From positions 92,467 to 156,466 of the forward strand of contig NZ_LMSM01000012.1 of NCBI RefSeq assembly GCF_001428125.1: 64,000 nucleotides of DNA, given 5' to 3'. Both the position numbers and the translations under genes were made by a program. Shown here one piece after another: positions 23,845 through 33,201 of the stretch (position 1 is its first letter; the number at the start of each line of letters is the position of its first letter). The stretch comes from Nocardioides sp. Soil774 (GTDB taxonomy: Bacteria; Actinomycetota; Actinomycetes; Propionibacteriales; Nocardioidaceae). The notes beneath the pieces were generated by a model. It saw only the letters and a program-made list of their open reading frames with translations, had not been told where the DNA came from and did no database searches.

Positions 23845-25257
23845 TCACGCACCCCCGAGCAGGTCGAGGACCTGCGGGCCGACCGTCGTGATGTCGCCGG
23901 CACCGAGGGTGATGACGAGGTCGCCGGGCCGCGACCGCTCGGCGAGCACCTGCGCCGCGGCGCCGAGCCCGTCGACGTAGGTCACCCGCTCACGCGGCAG
24001 CGGCACCGCGTCGGCGACGAGTCGTCCGGTCACTTCTGGGTCGGGGTCCTCGCGCGCGACGTAGACGTCGAGCACGACGACCTCGTCAGCGGCACCGAGC
24101 GCGACGCCCATCGCCTCACCGAAGATGCGCGTGCGCGAGACGAGGTGCGGCTGGAAGGCCGCGACGACGCGCCCCTCCCCCGCCAGGGCGCGTGCGGCCT
24201 CGAGGTCCCCGTGGATCTCCACTGGGTGGTGGGCGTAGGAGTCGTAGACGCGCACGCCCGCGGCCTCTCCCTTGCGCTCCATGCGGCGGCCCGTGCCGGT
24301 GAACGCGCCGAGCCCCGCGACGAGGTCGTCGAAGGCGCAGCCGAGCCGCAGGCCCATGGCGAGCGCAGCGACGGCGTCGAGGACGTAGTGGCGCCCGGGG
24401 ATCCGCAGCCGCAGCTCACCGAGGTCGGTGCCGTCGCGCGCGACCCGGCACACCGAGGTCGAGCCGTCGAGGGCGAGGCCGCTGATGCTCAGGTCGGCGT
24501 CGGCGGACTCACCGACGGTGATGACCTCGAGCCCCTGGCTCCGCGCGTGGCGGGCCAGCTGCGCGGCACCGGGGTCGTCGACGACGCAGACCAGGAAGCC
24601 GTCGCGGTCGACGGTGGCGGCGAAGTCGTCGAAGGCGCGGTGGTAGGCCTCCTCCGTGCCCCAGTTGTCGAGGTGGTCGGCCTCCACGTTGGTGACGATC
24701 GCGGCGTGGGGGCGGTAGACCAGGAAGGCGCCGTCGCTCTCGTCGGCCTCGGCGACGAACAGGTCGTCGGTGCCGGCGTCGGCGTTGCGTCCCGTGGCGG
24801 TCAGCACGCCGCCGACGGCGTACGACGGGTCGCGGCCGGCGGCGAGCAGGGCCGAGGTGAGCAGCCCGGTCGTCGTGGTCTTGCCGTGCGTGCCAGCGAC
24901 CGCGAGGACGCGCGAGCCGGCCATCACCGCGGCCAGCCCGGCCGAGCGCGGGAGGATGCGAAGTCCGCGGCGGCGGGCCTCGAGGACCTCGGGGTTGTCC
25001 TCGCGGGCGGCCGTGGTGACGACGAGGGTGTCGGCGTCGCCGACGTGGGAGGCGTCGTAGCCGAGGTGGCAGGTGACGCCGAGCTCGCGCAGCGCCGGCA
25101 GGAACGGGGTGTCGTGGTCGTCGCTGCCGGTCACGGTGAGACCGCGCGCCGCCATGATGCGGGCGATGGCGGAGATGCCGGCGCCGCCGATGCCGACGCA
25201 GTGGACCCGGCCCAGCTCGGCGGCCGGGAGGATCTCGTCGGGGACCGCGATCCTCAC
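23845..25257 (-). CDS. murC: UDP-N-acetylmuramate--L-alanine ligase MurC
   Basis: ATP-dependent addition of L-Ala to UDP-MurNAc, the first peptide step. The 470-residue ligase shows HCVGIGGAGISAIARIM, the P-loop AVAGTHGKTTTTGLL, NVEADHLDNWG, and the C-terminal VYDSYAHHPVEIHGDLEAAR. GTG 25257 overlaps the murG stop by 4 bases; an in-frame upstream extension is part of murG. Confidence 0.97.
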   Translation of the reverse strand: MRIAVPDEILPAAELGRVHCVGIGGAGISAIARIMAARGLTVTGSDDHDTPFLPALRELGVTCHLGYDASHVGDADTLVVTTAAREDNPEVLEARRRGLRILPRSAGLAAVMAGSRVLAVAGTHGKTTTTGLLTSALLAAGRDPSYAVGGVLTATGRNADAGTDDLFVAEADESDGAFLVYRPHAAIVTNVEADHLDNWGTEEAYHRAFDDFAATVDRDGFLVCVVDDPGAAQLARHARSQGLEVITVGESADADLSISGLALDGSTSVCRVARDGTDLGELRLRIPGRHYVLDAVAALAMGLRLGCAFDDLVAGLGAFTGTGRRMERKGEAAGVRVYDSYAHHPVEIHGDLEAARALAGEGRVVAAFQPHLVSRTRIFGEAMGVALGAADEVVVLDVYVAREDPDPEVTGRLVADAVPLPRERVTYVDGLGAAAQVLAERSRPGDLVITLGAGDITTVGPQVLDLLGGA

Positions 25258-26333
25258 GAGGCCGCGCCCGCGGCGTCGAGGACCATCCGGGCCAGCTTGT
25301 CGTCGGCGTCGAGCGGGACGACGCCACGCGCGGCAGCGCCCATCGCCTCGAGCCTGGCCGCGTCGGTGAGCAGCCCGGGCACGCTGGCCGCGACCCACTC
25401 CGGGGTCAGCGCGGAGTCGGACACCAGCAGGCCGCCGCCGGCGTCGACAACCGGACGGGCGTTGAGCGCCTGCTCACCGTTGCCGATCGGCAGCGGGACG
25501 TAGATCGCGGGCAGCCCGACGCCGGAGACCTCCGTGACGGTGTTGCTGCCCGAGCGGCACAGCACCGCGTCTGCGGCGGCGTAGGCCAGGTCCATCCGGT
25601 CGACGTAGTTGACGACGATGTAGGGGACCTCGCCCGACGGCACGGCCAGCTCGTGCTTGGGGCCGACGACGTGCAGCACCTGGACGCCCGCGGCGGCCAG
25701 GTCGGGCGCCGCACCGGAGACGGCGGCGTTGATGCGGGCCGCGCCCTGGGAGCCGCCGGTGACCAGCAGCGTGGGCAGGTCGTCGCGCAGGCCGAAGGCG
25801 GCGAGCGCCTCGGCGCGCAGCGCGGCGCGGTCCATGGTCGAGATCAGCCGGCGGATCGGCAGGCCCGTGCACACGGCGCGGGGCAGGTCGGTGCCGGGGA
25901 AGCTGGTGGCGACGTGGTGGGTCATCCGCGCGCCAAGCCTGTTGGCGATGCCGGGGACCGTGTTGCCCTCGTGCACCACGATCGGCACGCCGCGCTTGCG
26001 GGCGGCGAGGTAGGCGGGGACCGAGACGTAGCCACCGAATCCCACGACGACGTCGGGACGCACCCGGTCGACGATCGCGAGGGCGGCCGCGCGTGCGGCG
26101 CGCAACCGGGTCGGCGTACGCAGCAGGTCGCGGCCCGGGCGGCGCGGGAGGGGCACCCGCGGGACGACCTCGAGCGGGAGCCCGGCCTCGGGCACCAGCC
26201 GGGCCTCCAGGCCCTCGCGGGTGCCGAGGCAGGTGATCTCGGTCGCGGGGTCGAGCCGCCGCAGGGCGTCGGCGGTGGCGAGCAGGGGCGAGGTGTGGCC
26301 GGCGGAACCGCCGCCGGCGAGGAGGACGCGCAT
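25254..26333 (-). CDS. murG: UDP-GlcNAc:lipid I N-acetylglucosaminyltransferase MurG
   Basis: Makes lipid II from lipid I on the inner face of the membrane. The 359-residue GT-B enzyme has the N-terminal glycine loop LLAGGGSAGHTSPLL, FGGYVSVPAYLAAR, HEGNTVPGIANR, GGSQGAARINAAV and the donor-binding ADAVLCRSGSNTVTEVSGVGLPAIYVPLP. ATG 26333 is 10 bases after ftsW. Confidence 0.97.
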   Translation of the reverse strand: MRVLLAGGGSAGHTSPLLATADALRRLDPATEITCLGTREGLEARLVPEAGLPLEVVPRVPLPRRPGRDLLRTPTRLRAARAAALAIVDRVRPDVVVGFGGYVSVPAYLAARKRGVPIVVHEGNTVPGIANRLGARMTHHVATSFPGTDLPRAVCTGLPIRRLISTMDRAALRAEALAAFGLRDDLPTLLVTGGSQGAARINAAVSGAAPDLAAAGVQVLHVVGPKHELAVPSGEVPYIVVNYVDRMDLAYAAADAVLCRSGSNTVTEVSGVGLPAIYVPLPIGNGEQALNARPVVDAGGGLLVSDSALTPEWVAASVPGLLTDAARLEAMGAAARGVVPLDADDKLARMVLDAAGAAS

Positions 26334-26343
26334 CAGGGAGAAT

Positions 26344-27645
26344 CTATCGACTGGTGGTGGACGTGCTGGCGGACAGGCCGACCGAACGGTTGCGCCGACG
26401 TGCCGCGAGCGCGGCCGCGGCCTCGGGCTCGCGGCGGGCGAAGCCGATCACGAGCCCCAGCGCGACCAGCGAGGGCAGCAGCGCCGAGCCGCCGTAGGAG
26501 ACGATCGGCAGCGGGATGCCGATGACCGGCAGGACGGCCAGCACCATGCCGACGTTGATCATCATCTGCCCCAGCAGCCAGACCACGATGCCGAAGGTGG
26601 CGTAGCGCACGAACGGGTCGGCGGTGCTGTGCGCCACCCGGATCGCGGCGTAGGCGACGGTGAAGAACAGCCCGATGACGAGCAGCGTCCCCACGAGGCC
26701 GAGCTCCTCGCCGAGCACGGCGAAGATGAAGTCGGTGTGGGCCTCGGGCAGGTCACCCCACTTCTGCGTGGAGGCGCCGATCCCCTGGCCGAACCACCCG
26801 CCGCTCGAGAGCGCGTAGAGCCCGTGGGCAGGCTGCCAGCCCGCGTCGTGGTAGTCCTTGAACGGATCGGTGAAGTGGGTGATGCGCTGCAGCCGCTCGC
26901 CGTCGGTCGCGGCCAGCGCCACGCCCGCCACGCCGAGGACCGACAGGCTCAGGCCGAACAGCCGCAAGGGCGCGCCCACCACCCACAGCATCCCGAGCAG
27001 GATCGCGGCGAGGACCATCGCCGTGCCGAGGTCACGACCCACGAGCACCAGGCCGATGACCGCGAACAGGCCCGGCACCACCGGGACGAGCAGGTGGTGC
27101 AGCTCGCGCAGGCGACGCTCCTTGTGGGCGTAGATGTTGGCCGCCCAGATCACGATCGCGAGCTTGGCGATCTCGGCGGGCTGCATCGTGAAGGGACCGA
27201 CCGCCAGCCAGTTCTTGTTGCCGTTGACCACGACGCCGAAGCGGGCCACGAGGGCCAGCAGCACGAGGGTCAGGATGAAGCCGGGGTAGGCCAGGCGGCG
27301 GACGTGGCGCATCGGGAGGCGCGAGGCGACCCAGGCGCACGGCAGGCCGATGGCCACCCAGAGCAGCTGGCGCTTCACCACGGCGTAGGAGTCGTCGTAG
27401 ACGAGGTAGGAGCGCACGCTCGAGGCGCTGAGCACCATGATCAGCCCGATGGTCAGCAGCAGCGCCGAGGAGCCGAGCAGCAGGTAGTAGGACGCGAGCG
27501 GCTTGTCGAGCGCGTCGCGCACCGATCGCCAGCCCGCGGCGAGGCCCGAGCCCAGCGGGGCGCGGCGAGGGGTGTCGGACGCGACCGGCAGGGCGGTGCT
27601 CGTGACGGTGCCCGTGGCCACGTCCCCGGGGTTCGCGGTGGTCAT
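26344..27645 (-). CDS. ftsW: Peptidoglycan polymerase FtsW (SEDS family)
   Basis: Septal SEDS glycosyltransferase that works with FtsI. The 433-residue membrane protein has about ten helices; SEDS signatures include the long extracellular loop with GIGASTQKWGDLPEAHTDF, followed by AVLGEELGLVG and PIVSYGGSALLPSLVALG. The N-terminal 45 residues are cytoplasmic and Thr/Ala-rich. ATG 27645 has GGAGGGGAG about 9 bases upstream. It lies 38 bases after murD. Confidence 0.96.
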   Translation of the reverse strand: MTTANPGDVATGTVTSTALPVASDTPRRAPLGSGLAAGWRSVRDALDKPLASYYLLLGSSALLLTIGLIMVLSASSVRSYLVYDDSYAVVKRQLLWVAIGLPCAWVASRLPMRHVRRLAYPGFILTLVLLALVARFGVVVNGNKNWLAVGPFTMQPAEIAKLAIVIWAANIYAHKERRLRELHHLLVPVVPGLFAVIGLVLVGRDLGTAMVLAAILLGMLWVVGAPLRLFGLSLSVLGVAGVALAATDGERLQRITHFTDPFKDYHDAGWQPAHGLYALSSGGWFGQGIGASTQKWGDLPEAHTDFIFAVLGEELGLVGTLLVIGLFFTVAYAAIRVAHSTADPFVRYATFGIVVWLLGQMMINVGMVLAVLPVIGIPLPIVSYGGSALLPSLVALGLVIGFARREPEAAAALAARRRNRSVGLSASTSTTSR

Positions 27646-27683
27646 CGGCGCGGCTCCCCTCCGGTGGGCTCTCGGGTCTGCGG

Positions 27684-29168
27684 TCAGGTCTGGTCGGTGC
27701 GGTCGATGTGGGCGTGCACGGCTGCCGCGAACGCGTCGCCGCGCGCGCCGTAGCTGCGGAACATGTCCATGGAGGCGCATCCCGGCGCCAGCAGCACGGT
27801 GTCACCGGACCTGGCGAGCCCGGCGGCGGCGTCGACCACGCGCTCCATCGGATCCCCAGTCTCGTCGGCGCCCACATCGATGACCGGCACATCGGGCGCG
27901 TGTCGCGAAAGAGCGTCGGCGATGACCTGGCGGTCGCGCCCCAGCAGCACGACCCCGCGCAACCGGTCGCGCGCGGCGAGGACGAGGTCGTCGAAGCGGG
28001 CACCCTTGGCCAGGCCGCCGGCGACCCACACGACGGGGTCGAAGGCGCTCAGCGAGGACTGTGCGGCGTGGGGGTTGGTGGCCTTTGAGTCGTCGACCCA
28101 GACCACTCCGCCGGACTCGGCCACGTGGGCGATGCGGTGCCCGTCGGGCCGGAAGTCGCGCAGCCCGTCGCGGACCGCCTGCTGGCTGACGCCGTGGGCG
28201 CGGGCGAGCGCCGCGGCCGCGAGCGCGTTGGCGACGAAGTGCGGCGCCGGCGAGGCGAGGTCGGCGAGGGTGCAGAGCTCGGCGGCGCTGGTGGCGCGGT
28301 CGTCGATGAAGGCGCGGTCGACGAGCAGGTCGTCGACCAGGCCCACGTCGCCCGACGACGGGGTGCCGAGGGTGAAGCCGACCGCGCGGGCGCCCTCGAC
28401 GACGTCGGCCTCGCGCACCATCGCCTCGGTGGCGGGGTCGGCCAGGTTGTAGACGCAGGCCCGCTGGACCCGGTCGTAGACGCGCGCCTTGTCGGCGGCG
28501 TACTGCTCCATGCCGGTGGGGCCACCGGGCTCGTCGACGTACCAGTCGAGGTGGTCCTCGGCGAGGTTGAGCACGACCGCCGACTCCGCCGACATCGAGT
28601 GCGTCCAGTGCAGCTGGAAGCTGGAGAGCTCGACGGCGAGGACGTCGTAGGGCTCGGGGTCCATGACGGCCTCGACGATCGGCAGCCCCACGTTGCCGAC
28701 GGCGACGGCCCGGAGCCCGGCCGCCCGCAGGATCGACTCGAGCATCTGCACGGTCGTGGTCTTGCCGTTGGTGCCGGTCACGGCGAGCCACGGGGCGGGG
28801 TGCTCGGGGTCGCGCAGGCGCCAGGCCAGCTCGACCTCGCCCCAGACCGGGACCCCGCGCTCCGCGGCCTGCACGAGCAGCGGTGCGCGTGGCGTCCACC
28901 CCGGCGAGGTGACCACGAGGTCGACGTCGTCGGGGAGCACCGCCGTCGCACCGGGCTCCAGACGGACGGTGGCCCCGAGGGTCTCGAGCAGCTGGGCCTT
29001 CTCGGCCTTCTCCTCGCTCGAGGCTTCGTCGAGCGCCGTCACGTCGGCGCCGAGGAAGAGCAGGTTGTCGGCGGCCGCGAACCCGGAGACGCCGAACCCG
29101 GCGACCACCACGCGTACGCCGGACCAGTCGCTCGTGCGACCGAGCGAGGCGACGTCCTCCTCAGCCAA
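27684..29168 (-). CDS. murD: UDP-N-acetylmuramoyl-L-alanine--D-glutamate ligase MurD
   Basis: Adds D-Glu to UDP-MurNAc-L-Ala. The 494-residue ligase has VVVAGFGVSGFAAADNLLFL, the P-loop AVTGTNGKTTTVQMLES, LNLAEDHLDWY, the lysine-carbamate region, and WVDDSKATNPHAAQSSL. The start is uncertain: TTG 29168 overlaps the mraY stop by 8 bases, and a GTG in RVVVAGFG would be an alternative but would remove the first 20 residues. Confidence 0.93.
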   Translation of the reverse strand: MAEEDVASLGRTSDWSGVRVVVAGFGVSGFAAADNLLFLGADVTALDEASSEEKAEKAQLLETLGATVRLEPGATAVLPDDVDLVVTSPGWTPRAPLLVQAAERGVPVWGEVELAWRLRDPEHPAPWLAVTGTNGKTTTVQMLESILRAAGLRAVAVGNVGLPIVEAVMDPEPYDVLAVELSSFQLHWTHSMSAESAVVLNLAEDHLDWYVDEPGGPTGMEQYAADKARVYDRVQRACVYNLADPATEAMVREADVVEGARAVGFTLGTPSSGDVGLVDDLLVDRAFIDDRATSAAELCTLADLASPAPHFVANALAAAALARAHGVSQQAVRDGLRDFRPDGHRIAHVAESGGVVWVDDSKATNPHAAQSSLSAFDPVVWVAGGLAKGARFDDLVLAARDRLRGVVLLGRDRQVIADALSRHAPDVPVIDVGADETGDPMERVVDAAAGLARSGDTVLLAPGCASMDMFRSYGARGDAFAAAVHAHIDRTDQT

Positions 29169-30273
29169 TGCCGGCGACCCACTCGGCGTAGAAGATGCCC
29201 AGGCCGATCGCCACGGCCAGGCCGGTGACGATCCAGAAGCGGATCACGATCGTGACCTGCTCCCAGCCGAGCATCTCGAAGTGGTGGTGCAGCGGGGTCA
29301 TCCGGAAGACGCGGTGCCCGGGCTGGACCTTGAAGATGCTGCGGAAGAGCCCGCTCGCGCGGCTGGCCTTGAACACCGAGACCTGGATCATCACCGAGAG
29401 CGTGATCACCACGAAGAGCCCGCCGATGACGAGCAGCAGGAGCTCGGTGCGGGTCATGATCGCGAAGCCGGCCATGGCGCCGCCCAGGGCGAGCGAGCCG
29501 GTGTCGCCGAGGATGATCTGCGCCGGCGAGGCGTTCCACCACAGGAACCCGAAACAGGCACCGGTGAGGGCCGCGGCGACGACGGCGAGGTCGAGCGGGT
29601 CGCGGACCTCGTAGCACTTCGGACCGGCCTCGAGGGCGCAGGACTGGCTGTTCTGCCAGATGTTGACGAGCGTGTAGGCGGCGAAGATCAGGATCGACGC
29701 GCCGGTCGCGAGGCCGTCGAGGCCGTCGGCGAGGTTCACCGCGTTGCTGAACCCGGTGACGATGAACCAGATGAGCACCAGCACCAGGACCGCCGGCAGC
29801 GCGAAGCGCTCGTAGTCGCGGATGAAGGAGATGTGGTCCGACGCCGGGCGCCAGCCGCGGTCGTCCTCCAGGATCGGCGACAGCGCCAGCACACCGAAGA
29901 CGAGCGCGACGACGGTCTGGCCGATCATCTTGGCGCGGCTGCGCAGGCCGGTGCTGTGCTGGCGGCTGACCTTGAGGAAGTCGTCGAGGAAGCCGACGAT
30001 GCCGAGCCCCACCAGCAGGAAGATCAGCAGGAGCGCGGACGCCGTCGGGGCCTGTCCGGTGAAGAGCTTGGCCGCGAAGTAGCTGACGACCGTGGCGAGC
30101 ACCACCACCGCGCCGCCCATGGTGGGCGTGCCGCGCTTGACGTGGTGGGTGGTCGGGCCGTCGTCGCGGATCGGCTGCCCGAAGCCCTGACGGGTGAAGA
30201 AGCGGATCGCGTAGCGCGTGCCGAGGAGGGAGATCAGCAGGGAGAGTCCTCCTCCGACCAGGATGGCTCTCAT
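29161..30273 (-). CDS. mraY: Phospho-N-acetylmuramoyl-pentapeptide transferase MraY
   Basis: Transfers phospho-MurNAc-pentapeptide to undecaprenyl phosphate, giving lipid I. The 370-residue protein has ten membrane helices, PTMGG in THHVKRGTPTMGG, the catalytic IVGFLDDFLKVSR, NAVNLADGLDGLATG, LGDTGSLALGGAM and the final PLHHHFE motif. ATG 30273 overlaps the murF stop by 4 bases. Confidence 0.98.
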   Translation of the reverse strand: MRAILVGGGLSLLISLLGTRYAIRFFTRQGFGQPIRDDGPTTHHVKRGTPTMGGAVVVLATVVSYFAAKLFTGQAPTASALLLIFLLVGLGIVGFLDDFLKVSRQHSTGLRSRAKMIGQTVVALVFGVLALSPILEDDRGWRPASDHISFIRDYERFALPAVLVLVLIWFIVTGFSNAVNLADGLDGLATGASILIFAAYTLVNIWQNSQSCALEAGPKCYEVRDPLDLAVVAAALTGACFGFLWWNASPAQIILGDTGSLALGGAMAGFAIMTRTELLLLVIGGLFVVITLSVMIQVSVFKASRASGLFRSIFKVQPGHRVFRMTPLHHHFEMLGWEQVTIVIRFWIVTGLAVAIGLGIFYAEWVAGIG

Positions 30274-31652
30274 CGGTTGCTGTTCCCTTCCTCGAGGAGT
30301 TCGTCGGCGATCACTTCCAGCGCCGCCCCCCGCGATGCCTTCACCAGGACGACATCGGCAGCCGAGACATTGTGCCGCAGCCACTCGGTGGCCGCGTCAC
30401 GCCCCGCCGTGGGGATGGTCACGCCTCGCGCACCCGCACCGGAGTGGCCCTCGGCGATCGCCGCGGCGGCCGGTCCGACGGTGACGAGGAGGTCGACGCC
30501 GACCTCGGCGGCGTAGGCTCCGACCGCACGGTGTGCCTCCACCGCGCCGTCGCCGAGCTCGAGCATCTCGCCGAGCACCGCGACCGTACGTCGCCCGCTG
30601 CGCGCGCCGATGCCCGCGAGCGTGTCGAGGGCGGCGCGGACCGACTCGGGGTTGGCGTTGTAGGAGTCGTTGAGCACCACCAGGCCGTCGGAGCGCTCCC
30701 CCGGCTCCATGCGCCAGCGGCTGGCCGGGACGGCGTCGGCGAGGGCGTCGGCGACCGTGTCGAGGTCGAGGCCGGCCGCCAGCGCCATCGCGGCGGCGGC
30801 TGCGGCGTTGCGCCACTGGAAGGAGCCGACCTGCGCGAGGTGGACGGTCGCGAAGGAGCCGCGGTGGGCGAGCTCGAACGACTGCCGGCCGAGGTCGTCG
30901 GTCGTGATCTCGTCGACGGCGACGTCGGCGCCCGGCCCGCCGAAGGTCGTCACGGTCGCCCGGGTGCGCGACGCCATCGCGCGCACGAGGTCGTCGTCGG
31001 CGTTGAGCACCGCCGTGCCGTCGGGGGCCAGCGCCTCGACGATCTCGCCCTTGGCGACCGCGATCGCCTCTCGGCTGCCGAACTCGCCGATGTGGGCGGT
31101 GCCGACGTTGAGCACGGCGGCGATGCGCGGGCGTGCGATCCGGCACAGCCGGGCGATGTGCCCGACGCCGCGCGCGCCCATCTCGACGACGAGGAAGCGG
31201 GTCTCGGGCGTCGCGCGCAGCACGGTGAGCGGGACGCCGAGCTCGTTGTTGAAGTTGCCGCGCGTGGCGATGGTCGGGCCCTCCGCGGACAGGACGTGGG
31301 CGAGGTAGTCCTTGGTGCCGGTCTTGCCCTGCGAGCCGGTCATCGCCAGGACGACGACGTCGGGCAGCCGGTCGAGCACGTGGCGCGCCAGCAGGCCGAG
31401 CGCCTCGGTGACGTCGTCCACGACCACGGTGGGCAGCGCGGTGGGGCGGCTGCCGAGCACGGCGACCGCTCCTGCCTCGCCGGCCGCTGCGGCGAAGTCG
31501 TGACCGTCGACGTGCTCCCCCGCCAGCGCCACGAAGAGGCCGCCGGGCTCGGGGGTGCGGGTGTCGAGGAAGGCGCCGCCGGTGACGGTGGCCTCACCGT
31601 GGGCGACGCCGCCGACGACGTCGGCGACCTCGTGCAGCGACATCTCGATCAT
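30270..31652 (-). CDS. murF: UDP-MurNAc-tripeptide--D-alanyl-D-alanine ligase MurF
   Basis: Adds D-Ala-D-Ala to the tripeptide. The 460-residue ligase has TVTGGAFLDTRTPEPGGLFVA, the P-loop MTGSQGKTGTKDYLA, FNNELGVPLTVL, EMGARGVGHIARL and NDSYNANPESVRAALDTLA. ATG 31652 overlaps the murE stop by 4 bases, and the stop overlaps mraY. Confidence 0.97.
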   Translation of the reverse strand: MIEMSLHEVADVVGGVAHGEATVTGGAFLDTRTPEPGGLFVALAGEHVDGHDFAAAAGEAGAVAVLGSRPTALPTVVVDDVTEALGLLARHVLDRLPDVVVLAMTGSQGKTGTKDYLAHVLSAEGPTIATRGNFNNELGVPLTVLRATPETRFLVVEMGARGVGHIARLCRIARPRIAAVLNVGTAHIGEFGSREAIAVAKGEIVEALAPDGTAVLNADDDLVRAMASRTRATVTTFGGPGADVAVDEITTDDLGRQSFELAHRGSFATVHLAQVGSFQWRNAAAAAAMALAAGLDLDTVADALADAVPASRWRMEPGERSDGLVVLNDSYNANPESVRAALDTLAGIGARSGRRTVAVLGEMLELGDGAVEAHRAVGAYAAEVGVDLLVTVGPAAAAIAEGHSGAGARGVTIPTAGRDAATEWLRHNVSAADVVLVKASRGAALEVIADELLEEGNSNR

Positions 31653-33184
31653 CGCGAGCCTCCGAGGGCGTGGATCTCCTCGGCCGCGACCACGCGGTCG
31701 TCGAAGGGGTGGACGGTGCCGGCGACCTCCTGGCCGGTCTCGTGGCCCTTGCCGGCCAGCAGCACCACGTCGCCGGGCGCGGCACGGCGTACGGCCTCGC
31801 GGATGGCACCGCGCCGGTCGCCGACCTCCAGCACCTCGGCGCGACCCCCGCGGGCACCGTCGAGGACGGCCGCGCGGATCGCGGCGGGGTCCTCGGTGCG
31901 CGGGTTGTCGTCGGTGACGACCACCACGTCGGCCATCCGGGCCGCGATCTCGCCCATGAGGGGCCGCTTGAGGGTGTCGCGGTCGCCCCCGGCGCCGACG
32001 ACCGCGATGAGCCGCCCGTCGGTGAGCGGGCGCAGAGTGGCGAGCACGGCCTCGAGCGCGTCGGGCTTGTGGGCGTAGTCGACGACGACGGTGAAGTCCT
32101 GTCCCGCCGACACCTGCTCGAGGCGGCCCGGGACGCCGCCCGCGCGCGCGATGCCGTCGGCCACGGCGCGCGGGTCGAGGCCGGCCAGCGCAGCCGAGGC
32201 GATGGCGGCCAGGGCGTTGGAGACGTTGAACTCACCGGGGATGGCGACCCCGGCCGGCACCTCGACCCCGGGCCCGACCACCGTGAAGGTGGCACCCGTG
32301 GGCGTCAGCTCGATGTCGCGGGCGCTCCAGTCGGCCTCCGCCCCGCGGGTGGAGTACGTCGCCATCGGGACGGTGGCGACGTCGAGGAGCCGGCGTCCGA
32401 ACTCGTCGTCGGCGTTGGTGAGGCCCTGCCGGGCGCGCTCGGGGGTGAAGAGGCTGGCCTTGGCGGCGAAGTAGTCGTCGACGTCGGCGTGGAAGTCGAG
32501 GTGGTCGCGACCGAGGTTGAGGAAGACCGCGACGTCGAACACCACCCCGTCGACGCGTCCGAGGACCAGCGCGTGGCTGGAGACCTCCATCGCGCAGGTG
32601 TCCACCCCGCGCTCGCGCATGACCGCGAACAGCCCGTGGAGGTCGGGCGCCTCAGGAGTGGTGAGCTGGGTCTTGACGTCCTCGCCCGCGATGCGGGTGC
32701 CGACGGTGCCGACGACCGCCGACACCGTGCCCGCCGCGGTGAGCCCCTGCTCGAGGATCCGGGTGGTGGTGGTCTTGCCCTGCGTGCCGGTCACGCCGAT
32801 CACGCGCAGGGCGCGGGCCGGGTCGCCGTAGACCCGTGCCGACAGCCGGCCCAGGACGGCGCGGGGCTCGGCGACGACGAGCGCCGGCGTGCCGGGCGGG
32901 AGCAGCGCGAGCCCGGTGGCGTCGGTCAGCACCGCGACGGCGCCCGCGGCGAGTGCCTGGGCGGCGTACGCCGCTCCGTGGGCGCGGGTGCCCGGGAGCG
33001 CGGCGTAGAGGTCGCCGGGCTGCACGCGCCCGGTGCTGAGCGAGATCCCGCGGACGGCGACGTCGAGGTCGCCGTGGACCGCCACCTCGGTGTCGGCGCC
33101 GAGCCAGTCGGTCAGCTCGGCGGCGGACGTCGACACGGCCTGACGGGGTCGCGTGGCGACCACGGGCTCCACTTGCTCCTCCAC
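31649..33184 (-). CDS. murE: UDP-MurNAc-dipeptide--diaminopimelate ligase MurE
   Basis: Adds the third residue to the stem peptide. The 511-residue ligase has GVTGTQGKTTTTRILEQGL, TTPEAPDLH, NLGRDHLDFH, and VVVTDDNPRTEDP. The DNPR motif marks diaminopimelate rather than lysine specificity; meso- versus LL-isomer cannot be told from it. The GTG start 33184 is 17 bases after the ftsI stop and has TACGCT 6 bases upstream, so it may be leaderless with its own promoter inside the dcw cluster. Confidence 0.96.
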   Translation of the reverse strand: MEEQVEPVVATRPRQAVSTSAAELTDWLGADTEVAVHGDLDVAVRGISLSTGRVQPGDLYAALPGTRAHGAAYAAQALAAGAVAVLTDATGLALLPPGTPALVVAEPRAVLGRLSARVYGDPARALRVIGVTGTQGKTTTTRILEQGLTAAGTVSAVVGTVGTRIAGEDVKTQLTTPEAPDLHGLFAVMRERGVDTCAMEVSSHALVLGRVDGVVFDVAVFLNLGRDHLDFHADVDDYFAAKASLFTPERARQGLTNADDEFGRRLLDVATVPMATYSTRGAEADWSARDIELTPTGATFTVVGPGVEVPAGVAIPGEFNVSNALAAIASAALAGLDPRAVADGIARAGGVPGRLEQVSAGQDFTVVVDYAHKPDALEAVLATLRPLTDGRLIAVVGAGGDRDTLKRPLMGEIAARMADVVVVTDDNPRTEDPAAIRAAVLDGARGGRAEVLEVGDRRGAIREAVRRAAPGDVVLLAGKGHETGQEVAGTVHPFDDRVVAAEEIHALGGSR

Positions 33185-33190
33185 CGAGGG

Positions 33191-33196
33191 AGCGTA
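33191..33196 (-). promoter_or_regulatory. Putative -10 element (TACGCT) internal to the dcw cluster, before murE
   Basis: TACGCT ends 6 bases before GTG 33184 within the 17-base ftsI-murE gap. It would let murE and downstream genes be transcribed apart from ftsI. No ribosome site is present. Confidence 0.4.
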
Positions 33197-33201
33197 TCGA
33201 C

